Assembly (NCBI GenBank): GCA_041481485.1
Contig: JBGPBY010000086.1
Location: forward strand, 1 to 18,346
Source: JBGPBY01 sp041481485
Lineage (GTDB): Bacteria; Acidobacteriota; Terriglobia; 20CM-2-55-15
DNA: 18,346 bases
Direction of reading: 5' to 3'
The position numbers and the translations under genes are program-made. Position 1 is the stretch's first letter, and each line of letters begins with the position of its first letter. Below are positions 1 through 7,534 of this stretch, piece by piece. The notes beneath the pieces were generated by a model. The model was not told the DNA's origin and made no database searches. It was given only the letters and a program-made list of their open reading frames with translations.

Positions 1-83
1 AAAGAACAGAGCAGGCCGAGCCTCACGTAGGTAGAATTTGGGATTCGACCAAGAAGACCAAATTTACAAAGGAGACTCAGCCT

Positions 84-1265
84 GTGAAACGATTCTGTAG
101 CATTTTCTCTCAACTGTTACAACTATTCCCCCGATTGGAATTTGAACAAGCCGTTAAAAAGCATGGCGCCGACCGTGGCGCAAAGGGATTTACAAGCTGG
201 GGGCAGTTTGTCGCGATGCTGTTTTGTCAACTCGGACGGGCGTACACGCTGCGTGAGATTTGCGGTGGACTGGCCAGTTGCGAAGGCAAGCTGAAGCATT
301 TGGGAGTTCCGGCAGCGCCGAAGAAGTCCACATTGGCATACGCCAATGAGCATCGGCCGTGGGAGCTATACCAGACCGTGTTTGGGCAATTGCTGGAGAA
401 GTGCCAGTCGGTGGTGGCCGATTCGGGGTGGAAAAAGAAATTCCGGTTCAAGAACAAGCTGACAAGTCTGGATTCCAGCACGATTGATTTGTGCTTGTCG
501 CTGTTCGACTGGGCCAAATTCCGGCGGACAAAAGGCGCAGTCAAATTGCATCTGCTATTGGATCACGACGGATACCTGCCCAGTTATGCCGTCATCACCG
601 ACGGCAAGCAGAGCGATATCAAAGTTGCGCGGACGATGAAATTCACTCCGGGAACGGTGCTGGTGATGGATCGCGGCTACAACGATTACGATTGGTTTGC
701 GGAGTTGACCGGGCAGGGAGTGTTTTTCGTCACGCGTATGAAAGACAACGCCAGCTATGGAGTGGTGGAGACGCGCAAGACGCCGGAGAAAGGCAATGTG
801 CAGAGAGATGAAGTAATCTTTTTCTTCAGTATGGAGGCAAAAGGCAAACAGTATTTCTTCCGCCGGATCGAAGTATGGGATGAAGACAAGCAGGCCACGA
901 TGGTGTTCTTGAGCAACCATTTGGCTTTCGGTCCGACGACAATCGCCGCCATTTATAAGGACCGCTGGAAGGTGGAGTTGTTTTTTAAGGCAATCAAACA
1001 AACCTTAAAAATCAAAACGTTCCTGGGAACCAGCGCCAATGCGGTGCACACGCAGATCTGGACCGCACTGATTGCAATGCTGCTGCTTCGGTATCTCCAA
1101 TTAAAGGCAAAGTTCGGATGGTCCTTGTCGAATCTAGCCGCTTTGCTGCGGCACCAGCTGTTTGTCTATCGCGAATTGACTGCATGGCTGAATAATCCTT
1201 TCGAAGCGCCGCCTGTGTTAGATGGAATCCATGATGCCCAGCTTGCGCTGGACTGGAACGACTAA
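84..1265 (+). CDS. IS4-family transposase (DDE, DUF4372 N-terminal domain)
   Basis: DDE transposase that would cut and insert the surrounding insertion sequence. The start is GTG at 84, preceded by AAAGGAG at 68-74, nine bases upstream. Residues 1-75 form the helical DUF4372-type N-terminal domain seen in many IS4-family enzymes. The catalytic core follows: Asp130 in LTSLDSSTID, Asp196 in VLVMDRGYND, and Glu298 in the signature YKDRWKVELFFKAIKQ, which is the IS4 Y-(2)-R-(3)-E-(6)-K motif. The roughly 100 residues between the second Asp and the Glu hold the beta-rich insertion usual in IS4. At 393 residues it is full length for this subgroup with no frameshift, so the enzyme may be active. The downstream gene appears truncated, as expected if the element landed inside or near it. 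Family assignment is secure; the exact IS name is not known. Confidence 0.93.
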   Translation: MKRFCSIFSQLLQLFPRLEFEQAVKKHGADRGAKGFTSWGQFVAMLFCQLGRAYTLREICGGLASCEGKLKHLGVPAAPKKSTLAYANEHRPWELYQTVFGQLLEKCQSVVADSGWKKKFRFKNKLTSLDSSTIDLCLSLFDWAKFRRTKGAVKLHLLLDHDGYLPSYAVITDGKQSDIKVARTMKFTPGTVLVMDRGYNDYDWFAELTGQGVFFVTRMKDNASYGVVETRKTPEKGNVQRDEVIFFFSMEAKGKQYFFRRIEVWDEDKQATMVFLSNHLAFGPTTIAAIYKDRWKVELFFKAIKQTLKIKTFLGTSANAVHTQIWTALIAMLLLRYLQLKAKFGWSLSNLAALLRHQLFVYRELTAWLNNPFEAPPVLDGIHDAQLALDWND

Positions 1266-1266
1266 G

Positions 1267-1470
1267 TTGGACAGCAGACACTAAGCAAACTAGCGGCAAC
1301 GCCGGAATTGGCCGGATTTCTGATGAAAATGACTTATCTTTTGGACAGCACTTAAAAAGAATCACGGACAGACATTTGGGGGAACCTGGTTCTCAAAAGG
1401 AGCCGCGGGCCGACTTTCGTCCAATAAAATCAATACGTGTTTTGTTCTTTGGGATTATTTTGGACAGCAG
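1267..1470 (+). repeat. Three copies of TTGGACAGCA behind the transposase
   Basis: TTGGACAGCA occurs directly repeated at 1267-1276, 1341-1350 and 1460-1469, with a fourth related ACGGACAGACA at 1363-1373. The first and last copies extend to TTGGACAGCAG. Several sit in short A/T-flanked dyads, for example CTTTT at 1339-1343 (overlapping the motif) pairs with AAAAG further on. They could be nested or repeated transposon ends. A related GGGGACAGACACTTAAT lies at 5191-5207. Confidence 0.5.
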
Positions 1471-2089
1471 TGATTCTGGGACTAAAGGTGGCGGTGCCTC
1501 TTATCCTTTTACGTTCCAATTCTCGTCGTTGCCGTCAGGAACATGGTCCGTCATAATTGCATCTTGGCAAGGAGCGGTACGGAGGCAGAATCTTCCAAGG
1601 GGCATAATCGCCTGTAACGACGACAGGACAATGATCATTCAAGAATATTATAACAGGGGACTAAACAACCCACCCGTTTGTGCGAATTTCGAGTCACATG
1701 CCAATAACTATGCTTATTCAAACCATTTTGAATGGCATGAATTAAATGGCGAATTCGCTGATGGAAATCCGCATGATCCATTCGGTTGGATTACAACAGG
1801 ATTGATTGACGGCCTTGAGGCAACCCGCACAAGCTATGGAGCTGCGATTTATTTGAGTTCTGGTTATAGATGCCCTGATGGGAATGCTTCGCCGACGATT
1901 AACGGCGCCGTGAATAGCCTTCACATGAGAGGACGAGCAGCCGATATGTATCGAAATGCTAATCATACCTGGGCTAATGAAGCTGAGTTTAACCTCTTGA
2001 AGGCCGAGGCTGATGCCACCAATCCCGCTCCGACCGAATCATTGGGTTACAACACCTACGCTAATCATCACTATCATGCTGCATGGTGA
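1376..2089 (+). CDS. Peptidase M15-like protein, probably 5'-truncated
   Basis: The C-terminal half carries the zinc-site pattern of the M15 family (D-Ala-D-Ala carboxypeptidase/endolysin type): LSSGYRCP around 160-167, then SLHMRGRAAD with His183 and Asp190 as ligands, and a terminal HHYH with His234 as the likely third ligand. Such enzymes cleave peptidoglycan peptides or small substrates. Residues about 40-110 (GTWSVI, CNDDRT) look like real but unrecognised protein. Residues 1-32, read from the TTG at 1376, come from the transposon-tail DNA and are probably not native. The first internal ATG is at 1631. No signal peptide is visible, which fits loss of the original N-terminus. The next gene starts 25 bp downstream with a strong ribosome site, so the two were probably one operon. 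Glu as a fourth conserved catalytic residue is not clearly located. Confidence 0.6.
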   Translation: MGEPGSQKEPRADFRPIKSIRVLFFGIILDSSDSGTKGGGASYPFTFQFSSLPSGTWSVIIASWQGAVRRQNLPRGIIACNDDRTMIIQEYYNRGLNNPPVCANFESHANNYAYSNHFEWHELNGEFADGNPHDPFGWITTGLIDGLEATRTSYGAAIYLSSGYRCPDGNASPTINGAVNSLHMRGRAADMYRNANHTWANEAEFNLLKAEADATNPAPTESLGYNTYANHHYHAAW

Positions 2090-2114
2090 CTTAGAGATTT
2101 GGTAAGGAGGATTT

Positions 2115-2966
2115 ATGAAGAGGCCAAGCAAGCTAATCGTCGTTTCGTCTGCATTTACCTTATTGATATTCTTGGTGGCATTGGCATACACCACGGGGTT
2201 GCCTAAGGAACTGAAGGTCGGAGCGAGTCCAATTGCATCGGAAGAAGTCGTTGTGCAACCTCAAATAGATCAACACCAAATAGCACTCGAACTGGTCAAT
2301 GACGATGTGAGGATTCGAAATAGAGCAATCGATTCGGCAAAATCAATAGCCCCCGCTAATACAGGAGTTGAGCTCCGATCGGCTTTAATTAACTTGCTCT
2401 CAAAGGAAAACGAAATTGTCAAAAAAAGCCATAGAATGGGTGTAACACTCGACACCTTGGACGATCCGGACGTAATTACGATAATTCAGAGGATGGTGGC
2501 GGAATTTAACGATCCAACAGCCATTGGTGTATTAGCAGAAGCTCTCGGCATGGGAACAGTTATTCGACCACTAGCTGGTTTTGGCGAGCAGGCAGTTCCA
2601 GCAATAGTTTCCGTCGTTTCTTCTTCGGAAAGCCACTACAGCGCCGTTGACGACGGACTAAGAACGTTGAGACTTATTGTTGAAGGAACAAAAAGACCTC
2701 CCCTATCGACTAACACGTTAGCGCAAATCAGGAGTGTTGTCCGCCAACGTTTAGACGGAAGACAACCGATGTTCACAACTGTCTGGTACGCGATAGATCT
2801 AGCCACCATTGTCGATGATGTTGGTCTTCGCGAAATTGTTAAAAACCTAGCGGAAAATAGGAACGCAGTATTAGCGCGAGGAATCGACGATCCATCTATC
2901 ATTGAGAAGACTCAAAAGCGCGCTACTGACCGCCTTGCGGGTATACCAGCACAACCTCGTCCTTAA
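2115..2966 (+). CDS. Membrane-anchored helical (HEAT-like) protein of unknown function
   Basis: I do not recognise a family. The start is well supported by AAGGAGG at 2104-2110, four bases before ATG 2115. Residues 7-27 form a single hydrophobic segment after a basic MKRPSK, so the protein is an N-terminally anchored or secreted protein facing the periplasm. The rest (about 45-275) is mainly amphipathic helices in pairs (for example NDDVRIRNRAIDSAKS, NDPTAIGVLAEALGMG, YSAVDDGLRTLRLIVEG), which resembles HEAT/armadillo-type scaffolds, but no clear repeat consensus is present. It follows the M15-like gene after 25 bp and is likely co-expressed with it. Base composition of both genes is more A/T-rich than the genes on the right, suggesting they arrived together. 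Confidence 0.7.
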   Translation: MKRPSKLIVVSSAFTLLIFLVALAYTTGLPKELKVGASPIASEEVVVQPQIDQHQIALELVNDDVRIRNRAIDSAKSIAPANTGVELRSALINLLSKENEIVKKSHRMGVTLDTLDDPDVITIIQRMVAEFNDPTAIGVLAEALGMGTVIRPLAGFGEQAVPAIVSVVSSSESHYSAVDDGLRTLRLIVEGTKRPPLSTNTLAQIRSVVRQRLDGRQPMFTTVWYAIDLATIVDDVGLREIVKNLAENRNAVLARGIDDPSIIEKTQKRATDRLAGIPAQPRP

Positions 2967-3222
2967 TTCATAAATACCTGGGAAATTTTCCGTCCGGTGA
3001 TTTTTGGGACTTCTTCACTGAGCCGTCCGGCGAAATCAGGATATCCGATTTCCATGGGAATTTTATAGAAGTCGAGTCCCGGTGCCCTATCGGGCGGTGG
3101 ATGATATTGAGGATGGCAGCAAAAAACCAAACCTCCGCCTGTGGCCTGGCTTATCCTTACAATTGAAAAATATTGATAAATAATTGATTCACAATGACTT
3201 GGCGGGTGGTGAAAATTTAGGA
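2967..3222. other. Gene-poor gap; one stop-free stretch without a start
   Basis: No gene is convincing. One + frame is open from about 2963 to a TGA near 3166 (contains GDFWDFFTEPSGEIRISD) but lacks a usable start codon and overlaps the end of the upstream gene. It could be a remnant of a lost gene. Two near-identical CGTCCGG(T/C)GA words lie 31 bp apart (2991 and 3022). No terminator with a clear T-run was found. Confidence 0.4.
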
Positions 3223-3242
3223 TGGCGGCCGATCGGCCGCCA
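3223..3242. repeat. Perfect 20-bp palindrome next to the tRNA-half repeat
   Basis: The 18-bp core GGCGGCCGATCGGCCGCC at 3224-3241 is its own reverse complement, and T3223/A3242 extend it by one pair. It ends four bases before the start of the tRNA-Pro 3'-half repeat, where the anticodon stem's 5' strand should have been. It may be a recombinase or protein binding site, or a cruciform hotspot. Its function is unknown. Confidence 0.6.
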
Positions 3243-3245
3243 ACG

Positions 3246-3352
<107 letters not shown>

Positions 3353-3360
<8 letters not shown>

Positions 3361-3391
3361 CGCTCTGTGGGCGCGTTCTGTGGGCGATGGT
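3353..3391. repeat. 13-bp tandem repeat (TGTGGGCG unit)
   Basis: TGTGGGCG starts at 3353, 3366 and 3379, so three 13-bp units lie head to tail at the end of the tRNA-half repeat. Copy 2 of the larger repeat has a degenerate two-unit form at about 4276-4301. A replication-slippage repeat; no function is evident. Confidence 0.6.
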
Positions 3392-3543
3392 TCGCCCTTG
3401 GGACAACTGCAGATTCGTGAACCACGGTTGATGATCCGAAAGTTGCGGCGCGAATTTGGATTATGCGCTCACGGAGCAGGGGCAAACAATGGACTAGCTC
3501 GACCTGTTCGTAAGGTCCATCTCAGGCATTGCAAAGAAGTATC

Positions 3544-3876
3544 CTACTGAAGCGGCGGCCAATCATCCCCACTCTGCAATTTGTCAAAATTGGTTGCACG
3601 AAACACGTCAAGGAAATCGACTATAAATTCCTCTTGGCGCTTCTGTCGGAGAGTAACACGGATCAACTTCAAGCGAGCTTTTGAGTCTTTGACGCTACGT
3701 GCAAATCGCAAGTCGCGAGTAAAGCACAGATCAAAACTTTCACACGCAAATCGATACAATGTTCCGTTGTCCAGTCCCAGCATTCGCAACGTTTGAATGG
3801 ACTCTTCTTCGTGACCTTCAGCCTGCAGTGCAGCAAGAAGCTTCCTCGCCATGTTTTCGTCTAAGAGAATTTTCAC
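3544..3876 (-). CDS. DUF5615 PIN-like toxin of a DUF433/DUF5615 pair
   Basis: A 110-residue protein of the DUF5615 family, regarded as PIN-domain-like (VapC-related) nucleases that form toxin-antitoxin pairs with DUF433 proteins. The sequence shows the family start MKILLDENM with the first acidic site (Asp6, Glu7), LLAALQAEGHE, and the second acidic site in LCFTRDLRFA, where the Asp is the expected metal ligand. The start codon overlaps the stop of the upstream DUF433 gene by four bases (ATGA at 3873-3876), so the two are translationally coupled. Length is normal for the family, and the gene looks intact. Toxin activity is inferred from family knowledge, not seen here. Confidence 0.85.
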   Translation of the reverse strand: MKILLDENMARKLLAALQAEGHEEESIQTLRMLGLDNGTLYRFACESFDLCFTRDLRFARSVKDSKARLKLIRVTLRQKRQEEFIVDFLDVFRATNFDKLQSGDDWPPLQ

Positions 3877-4112
3877 GCGGGCTGGAGGTCTTTTCGATGG
3901 GAAAGTTCGGCTAGAACGCCACGTATGGCCTCCGCACTGAGGCTCGGATACGCATCGACAATTTCTTCGATCGACATCCCCTCAGAAAGTGCCTCCAAAA
4001 TGTGCGCAACGGAAATGCGAGTGTCGCGAACTCGCGGCGCGCCCCCCAGATGTTCACGGTCGGAAACAATCCAAGTGTCCATGACAGCAAGCTTACGCTT
4101 GCGGTTGAACAT
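3873..4112 (-). CDS. DUF433 antitoxin-like protein
   Basis: Small DUF433 protein that would bind DNA and neutralise the DUF5615 partner. The family core is easy to see: a gGxPxxrxTRI-like turn (LGGAPRVRDTRISVAHILEA), then the helix-turn-helix-like EGMSIEEIVDAYPSLSAEAI. Read from ATG 4112 it has 79 residues; an internal ATG at 4082 (MDTWIVSDREHLGG) gives 69 and matches the usual family start, so the true start is uncertain. Neither start has a good ribosome site. It overlaps the toxin start by four bases. In this pair the antitoxin comes first, the standard order. Confidence 0.8.
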   Translation of the reverse strand: MFNRKRKLAVMDTWIVSDREHLGGAPRVRDTRISVAHILEALSEGMSIEEIVDAYPSLSAEAIRGVLAELSHRKDLQPA

Positions 4113-4166
4113 ACTTCAATAATCCAAAACCTGTAAAATCCAAATTCCGTCGGGAGAAACGCCTAT

Positions 4167-4283
<117 letters not shown>

Positions 4284-4350
4284 CATTTCGTGAGCGGGTT
4301 TCGCTTGCCCTATGCAATAAAATAGTCACTAAACGCTGAAGGAAATGGCA

Positions 4351-4593
4351 ATGAAACGCGAAGATTTGCTGGCTCGCATATCGATAAATCCCAAAATCTG
4401 CTTTGGCAAACCTTGTATTCGTGGCCATCGTATTTGGGTCTCTCTCATATTGGACCTCCTCGCCTCGGGCGAGAACATCTCCGGAGTTTTGGAAAACTAC
4501 CCCGGTCTGGAAGAAGCCGATGTCTATGCGTGCATCGCGTATGGCGCCGAGATGTCGCGCGGGCGTTTTGTCGAAATCCCAATAGAACACTAA
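4351..4593 (+). CDS. DUF433 antitoxin-like protein, second module
   Basis: DUF433 family, read from ATG 4351 because AAGGAA at 4339-4344 is six bases upstream of it and directly abuts the alternative ATG at 4345. Residues show ISINPKICFGKPCIRGHRIW, the canonical DUF433 pattern (I..NP.I.fGKP.IrG.Ri), then VSLILDLLASGENISGVLENYPGLEEADVYACIAYGAEMSRG, the second helical half. It would act as antitoxin and autoregulator for the DUF5615 gene that starts two bases after its stop. It shares only family-level similarity with the other DUF433 protein, so the two modules are not a recent duplication. Confidence 0.88.
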   Translation: MKREDLLARISINPKICFGKPCIRGHRIWVSLILDLLASGENISGVLENYPGLEEADVYACIAYGAEMSRGRFVEIPIEH

Positions 4594-4595
4594 CA

Positions 4596-4961
4596 ATGAG
4601 GCTGAAGCTCGACGAGAACCTCGGGCATCGCGAGGCGGAAATACTGAGAAGCGCTGGTCATGACGTCGCGAGTGTTGTCGAACAGAACATGTGTTCTGCG
4701 TCCGATACGGATCTCATCAATGTCTGTTCGAAGGAAGAGCGATGTCTGATCACCTTGGATTTAGACTTCGGGAATCCACTGATCTTCAAGCCATCGCAGT
4801 ACCGATGAATAGCAGTGCTTCGAGTGCCATCGAAGATCCGCCCAGATGATATTCGGGGTTGCCTGAATACATTGCTCGGGGCTCTAAGTAATGAAGTGAT
4901 TGACCGAAAACTGTGGGTCGTACAACGGGGAAAAATTCGGATTTACCAGGAGGAAGAATGA
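4596..4961 (+). pseudogene. DUF5615 toxin gene interrupted by an in-frame TGA
   Basis: The reading frame begins at ATG 4596, two bases after the antitoxin stop: MRLKLDENLGHREAEILRSA, then CLITLDLDFGNP with the second acidic site. It stops after 70 codons at TGA 4806-4808. The same frame then stays open to the TGA at 4959-4961 and encodes IAVLRVPSKIRPDDIRGCL and later DRKLWVVQRGKIRIYQ, the typical C-terminal half of DUF5615 proteins. The premature TGA falls where the family has Gly (Y-x-G-I-x-x-L-R), so one base change GGA to TGA explains it. Without it the protein would be 121 residues, normal for the family. Either the toxin is dead by a recent nonsense mutation, or TGA is read through; the first is far more likely. 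The 70-residue product keeps both acidic motifs but lacks the last strands and helix. Confidence 0.85.
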
Positions 4962-5033
4962 GTCATCGCACCAACCGGCTCCAATCGTAGCCTTTGTTCC
5001 TTCCTTATCCGGTCAAATAGAATTGTGGATACC

Positions 5034-5173
5034 TGAGGCAGATTCCATCGCGTTAAGATCAATGTTCAGAAATCCTGGAATGCAACGATTCATGACAAAA
5101 GCTACTGGAAAGCGCCTATTGATTCTTGTGATTCTCTCTCTGGTGGCATTCCTACTGGCTTCTGCACAAAACG
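5034..5173 (+). pseudogene. Dead copy of the 5' end of the secreted-protein gene at 7535
   Basis: These 140 bases align without gaps to 7477-7616 (constant offset 2443). By hand I count about 17 differences, roughly 88% identity. The segment encodes FRNPGMQRFMTKATGKRLL and a hydrophobic signal-peptide core ending ASAQN, matching the N-terminus of the downstream paralogue plus about 58 bases of upstream DNA. Homology stops abruptly at 5173. Twelve bases later the frame ends in TAA, next to the GGGGACAGACA motif. It is a truncated duplicate, not a working gene. Confidence 0.8.
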
Positions 5174-5185
5174 CTCGGCCGAGGA

Positions 5186-5207
5186 ATTAAGGGGACAGAC
5201 ACTTAAT
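5186..5207. repeat. ATTAAG-(10)-CTTAAT dyad with GGGACAGACA loop
   Basis: ATTAAG at 5186-5191 pairs perfectly with CTTAAT at 5202-5207 around the loop GGGACAGACA. The motif resembles the GGACAG words behind the IS4 transposase and lies just past the point where the duplicated signal-peptide segment breaks off. It may be a scar or end of a small mobile repeat. It is too short and T-poor for a terminator. Confidence 0.45.
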
Positions 5208-5306
5208 CTCTCCCGGCATCCCAAGTTCCGGATCGATGTCGTCACAACGCCAGCGGCATTGCAAAAAGTTTGAGGTTGCCATCGGATTGATGGAGAATCT
5301 GGGGCT

Positions 5307-7154
5307 ATGCGGAAATTGCTCGGGCTGATTCTGATGACTGGATTCGCGCTGAGTGCTCCACAGAATGCCGCACAGCTTGCAACGCAGGCAAATCCTACGA
5401 CGGTCAGTGGGACTGTCAGAATTCCAGGAACATCCGCAGCAGTTGCCGGAGCCCGCATTCTCCTCAAGGAGGGTGACCCGAAGGAGCTGGATCGGCTTCT
5501 CCATCAGGGATCAGTTCTGACACTGTCCCTGCTTGATGGATTCGCGTCCAGGATTCCTGCGGATTCTGCCTCAGCGAATCCCGCACCTGGAAGCGAGCCC
5601 TCCCACTCCCTTCGTACGTTCAGTGCTCTGACGGATGCTTCCGGCCGCTTTACGTTCGATAACGTTCTCCCTGGCTCCTATTGGATTGCGGCCGAGAAAG
5701 AGAACTTCTGGTCCGCACCCCTTCCAGGTATGACCAGTTCAAAGGTGGATGCGCGCTCGGTCATTGTCGATTCCGGCAAGGCGAATGCGCCGGTCGATCT
5801 CTCGTTGTTGCCGAGTACCGTATTCAGTGGTCGCGTGCTGAGTCCCAGCGGTGAGCCGATTTCCAATGTAAATGTTGCGGTCTATCAGACTATCTATCAA
5901 CCGAACGGGCATCAGTACCTCGACAATGGTCTCCAGATAGTCAGCACCGATGATCGAGGAGAATACCGGATTTTCAATATTCCTCCGGGACAGTACTATG
6001 TCGGCACAGCCCCACCGAGCGGATATCTTGGCGACACGGCAAAATCATATCCGGTCAATTTCTATCCGGCTGGCAGGGATGCGAGGTCGGCACTGCTGGT
6101 GACTGCAGGGCAGAGTCCTGAATTATCCGGAATCAATATTCAAATGTCGGATCCTCCCACTTTCACAGTGTCGGGTATAGAGTCTTCGGATATTCCCGCG
6201 GGTCTGAATCTTTCCCCTCGGGAACCCCGTTTCGCTTTGGTACCCCGCGATCCACAGGCACTATTTGAATTCGCTGGCAAGATGCTCACGGTCAAGAACG
6301 GGTTGACCGGGAGTGAGGATCGCTCGTCGGGCAAATTTAGACTCGAAGGCGTCCTCCCAGGCAATTACGACCTGATTGCCCAGGTCGGATCGGATGTGCG
6401 TGGATGGCCGTTTGTGGGGCGCACGTCGATTGACGTGATCGACCGAGATGTCGCGGACGTCAGGGTCAGCGCACATCCTGGCGTCGATGTAAAGGTCAGG
6501 CTCTCTCTCGATGGCGGCGGAGCCAAGGTCCCCTCAAGCATCACTGTCCAACTTCGTGTTCGGGATAATTGGACTTTGCCATTTGAAGGCGCGATGCTGC
6601 GTCCGGGTGAGCGCATGGCGCCACGGCGGAAAGCGGGAGAACCGGCCCCTCCGCCGCTGCCCCTGACCGATGCATCAGGAGCGTTCGTCTTCAATGTTGC
6701 TGAAGCACGATACGATGTCGATGTTCTCGGTTTGCCTGAGGACTTCTATGTTGCCGAAGTTCGCCAGGGTTCGAGCGTGTTCGATGACGGATTCACTGTC
6801 GGGTCGACATCACCGGACGACCTGCAGGTCTTGCTGAATTCGCATGGCGCCCGTCTGGAAGGCAACGTCGCCGATTCGAAGCAAATGCCTGTTGCCGACG
6901 CCGTCGTCGTTCTGGTTCCGCCTGTTCAAAGACGTCAGAATCCCTATCTCTACATAGCCGCAAAATCGGATTCCACCGGACGATTCGAACTTCACGGCAT
7001 CGCTCCGGGCGAGTACAAACTCTTTGCATGGAAATCCGTACCCACGAACAGCTACAGGAACGCCGAATTTTTGTCTCTATACGATCTGCGAGGCAAACCC
7101 GTGAGCGTTAAAGAATCCGCGAACTCCAGTCAACAATTAAGCATCATTGAGTGA
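5307..7154 (+). CDS. Secreted carboxypeptidase-regulatory-like domain protein, paralogue 1
   Basis: A 615-residue exported protein. ATG 5307 is preceded by GGAG at 5292-5295 and GGGG at 5301. Residues 1-21 (MRKLLGLILMTGFALSAPQN) form a signal peptide. The mature part is built of beta-sandwich modules of the CarboxypepD_reg/Cna-B-like type: a first module around 30-135 (VSGTVRIPG ... GRFTFDNVLPGSYWIAAE), a second around 172-280 (FSGRVLSPSGEPISNVNVAV ... GEYRIFNIPPGQYYVG) and a third around 515-590 (LEGNVADSKQMPVADAVVV ... GRFELHGIAPGEYKLFAW). The recurring G-x-F/Y-x-(4)-PG-x-Y signature is the family hallmark. No enzymatic motif is seen. Such proteins are abundant in acidobacteria; roles in surface structure or carbohydrate binding are suspected but unproven. 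It shares module order and C-terminal pattern with the genes at 7535 and 13410. Confidence 0.82.
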   Translation: MRKLLGLILMTGFALSAPQNAAQLATQANPTTVSGTVRIPGTSAAVAGARILLKEGDPKELDRLLHQGSVLTLSLLDGFASRIPADSASANPAPGSEPSHSLRTFSALTDASGRFTFDNVLPGSYWIAAEKENFWSAPLPGMTSSKVDARSVIVDSGKANAPVDLSLLPSTVFSGRVLSPSGEPISNVNVAVYQTIYQPNGHQYLDNGLQIVSTDDRGEYRIFNIPPGQYYVGTAPPSGYLGDTAKSYPVNFYPAGRDARSALLVTAGQSPELSGINIQMSDPPTFTVSGIESSDIPAGLNLSPREPRFALVPRDPQALFEFAGKMLTVKNGLTGSEDRSSGKFRLEGVLPGNYDLIAQVGSDVRGWPFVGRTSIDVIDRDVADVRVSAHPGVDVKVRLSLDGGGAKVPSSITVQLRVRDNWTLPFEGAMLRPGERMAPRRKAGEPAPPPLPLTDASGAFVFNVAEARYDVDVLGLPEDFYVAEVRQGSSVFDDGFTVGSTSPDDLQVLLNSHGARLEGNVADSKQMPVADAVVVLVPPVQRRQNPYLYIAAKSDSTGRFELHGIAPGEYKLFAWKSVPTNSYRNAEFLSLYDLRGKPVSVKESANSSQQLSIIE

Positions 7155-7281
7155 CGATCGCATCGGTGATTCCGAAAGGTTCATTGCGTATAGGCAGTAT
7201 GAAGCCCTCAAATCCGCTGTAGGGGTGTAGAGTTTACCGATCAAAAGACACGGTCCATTACAATCCGTACCAGAACTCGTC

Positions 7282-7452
7282 ATGAAGCGAATCGGCTGGC
7301 TACTCTTGATCACTCAGGTCTTTACCCAAGCCGGGAATAGTGGAACGGTATTTTGGCAATCGGAGAAGACAGGTATGGCGAAGTTCCAATATATCAGATT
7401 CATTGTGAGCCTGACTTCGAGGGGACGCTGTAGCGCCCGTGGGGAATCGTGA
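7282..7452 (+). CDS. Doubtful 56-codon reading frame with signal-like start
   Basis: ATG 7282 opens MKRIGWLLLITQVFTQA, which looks like the beginning of an exported protein, followed by unremarkable sequence to TGA 7450-7452. No good ribosome site precedes it, and no family is recognised. It sits in the 284-bp gap between the two tandem secreted-protein genes and may be the start of a third paralogue whose body was lost. Confidence 0.25.
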   Translation: MKRIGWLLLITQVFTQAGNSGTVFWQSEKTGMAKFQYIRFIVSLTSRGRCSARGES

Positions 7453-7534
7453 GTATAGTCAGCAACCGGATCGGAATGAGGCGGATTTCATCGCGCTAAG
7501 ATCAATTTTCAGAAATCCTGGAATGCAACGATTC

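Larger units (their letters stand above)
1..1474 (+). mobile_element. IS4-family insertion sequence (left end outside or not seen)
   Basis: The element is defined by the transposase gene at 84-1265. The right boundary is a guess. The motif TTGGACAGCA occurs at 1267-1276, 1341-1350 and 1460-1469, and recognisable non-transposase protein sequence starts just after the last copy, so the terminal repeat probably lies around 1460-1474. No inverted partner (TGCTGTCCAA) is present in the first 83 bases, so the left end is probably upstream of the window. No target-site duplication can be tested. Confidence 0.45.

Noticed and set aside
2963..3166. Stop-free + frame after the helical-protein gene
   Set aside because: No usable start codon or ribosome site and no recognisable family, so it is only noted as a possible remnant.
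4806..4808. TGA as a selenocysteine codon
   Set aside because: The family has Gly, not Cys, at this position, and no bacterial SECIS-like hairpin is apparent directly after the codon; a nonsense mutation is simpler.
4900..5190. 96-codon open frame in front of paralogue 1
   Set aside because: Its first part overlaps the end of the DUF5615 frame and its second part is the duplicated signal-peptide segment, so it is annotated as a dead fragment.
7439..7534. GTG-initiated extension of paralogue 2
   Set aside because: The added residues would sit in front of a good signal peptide; starts at 7523 or 7535 fit export better. Sequence conservation with 5034-5173 begins inside this stretch but does not look protein-driven.
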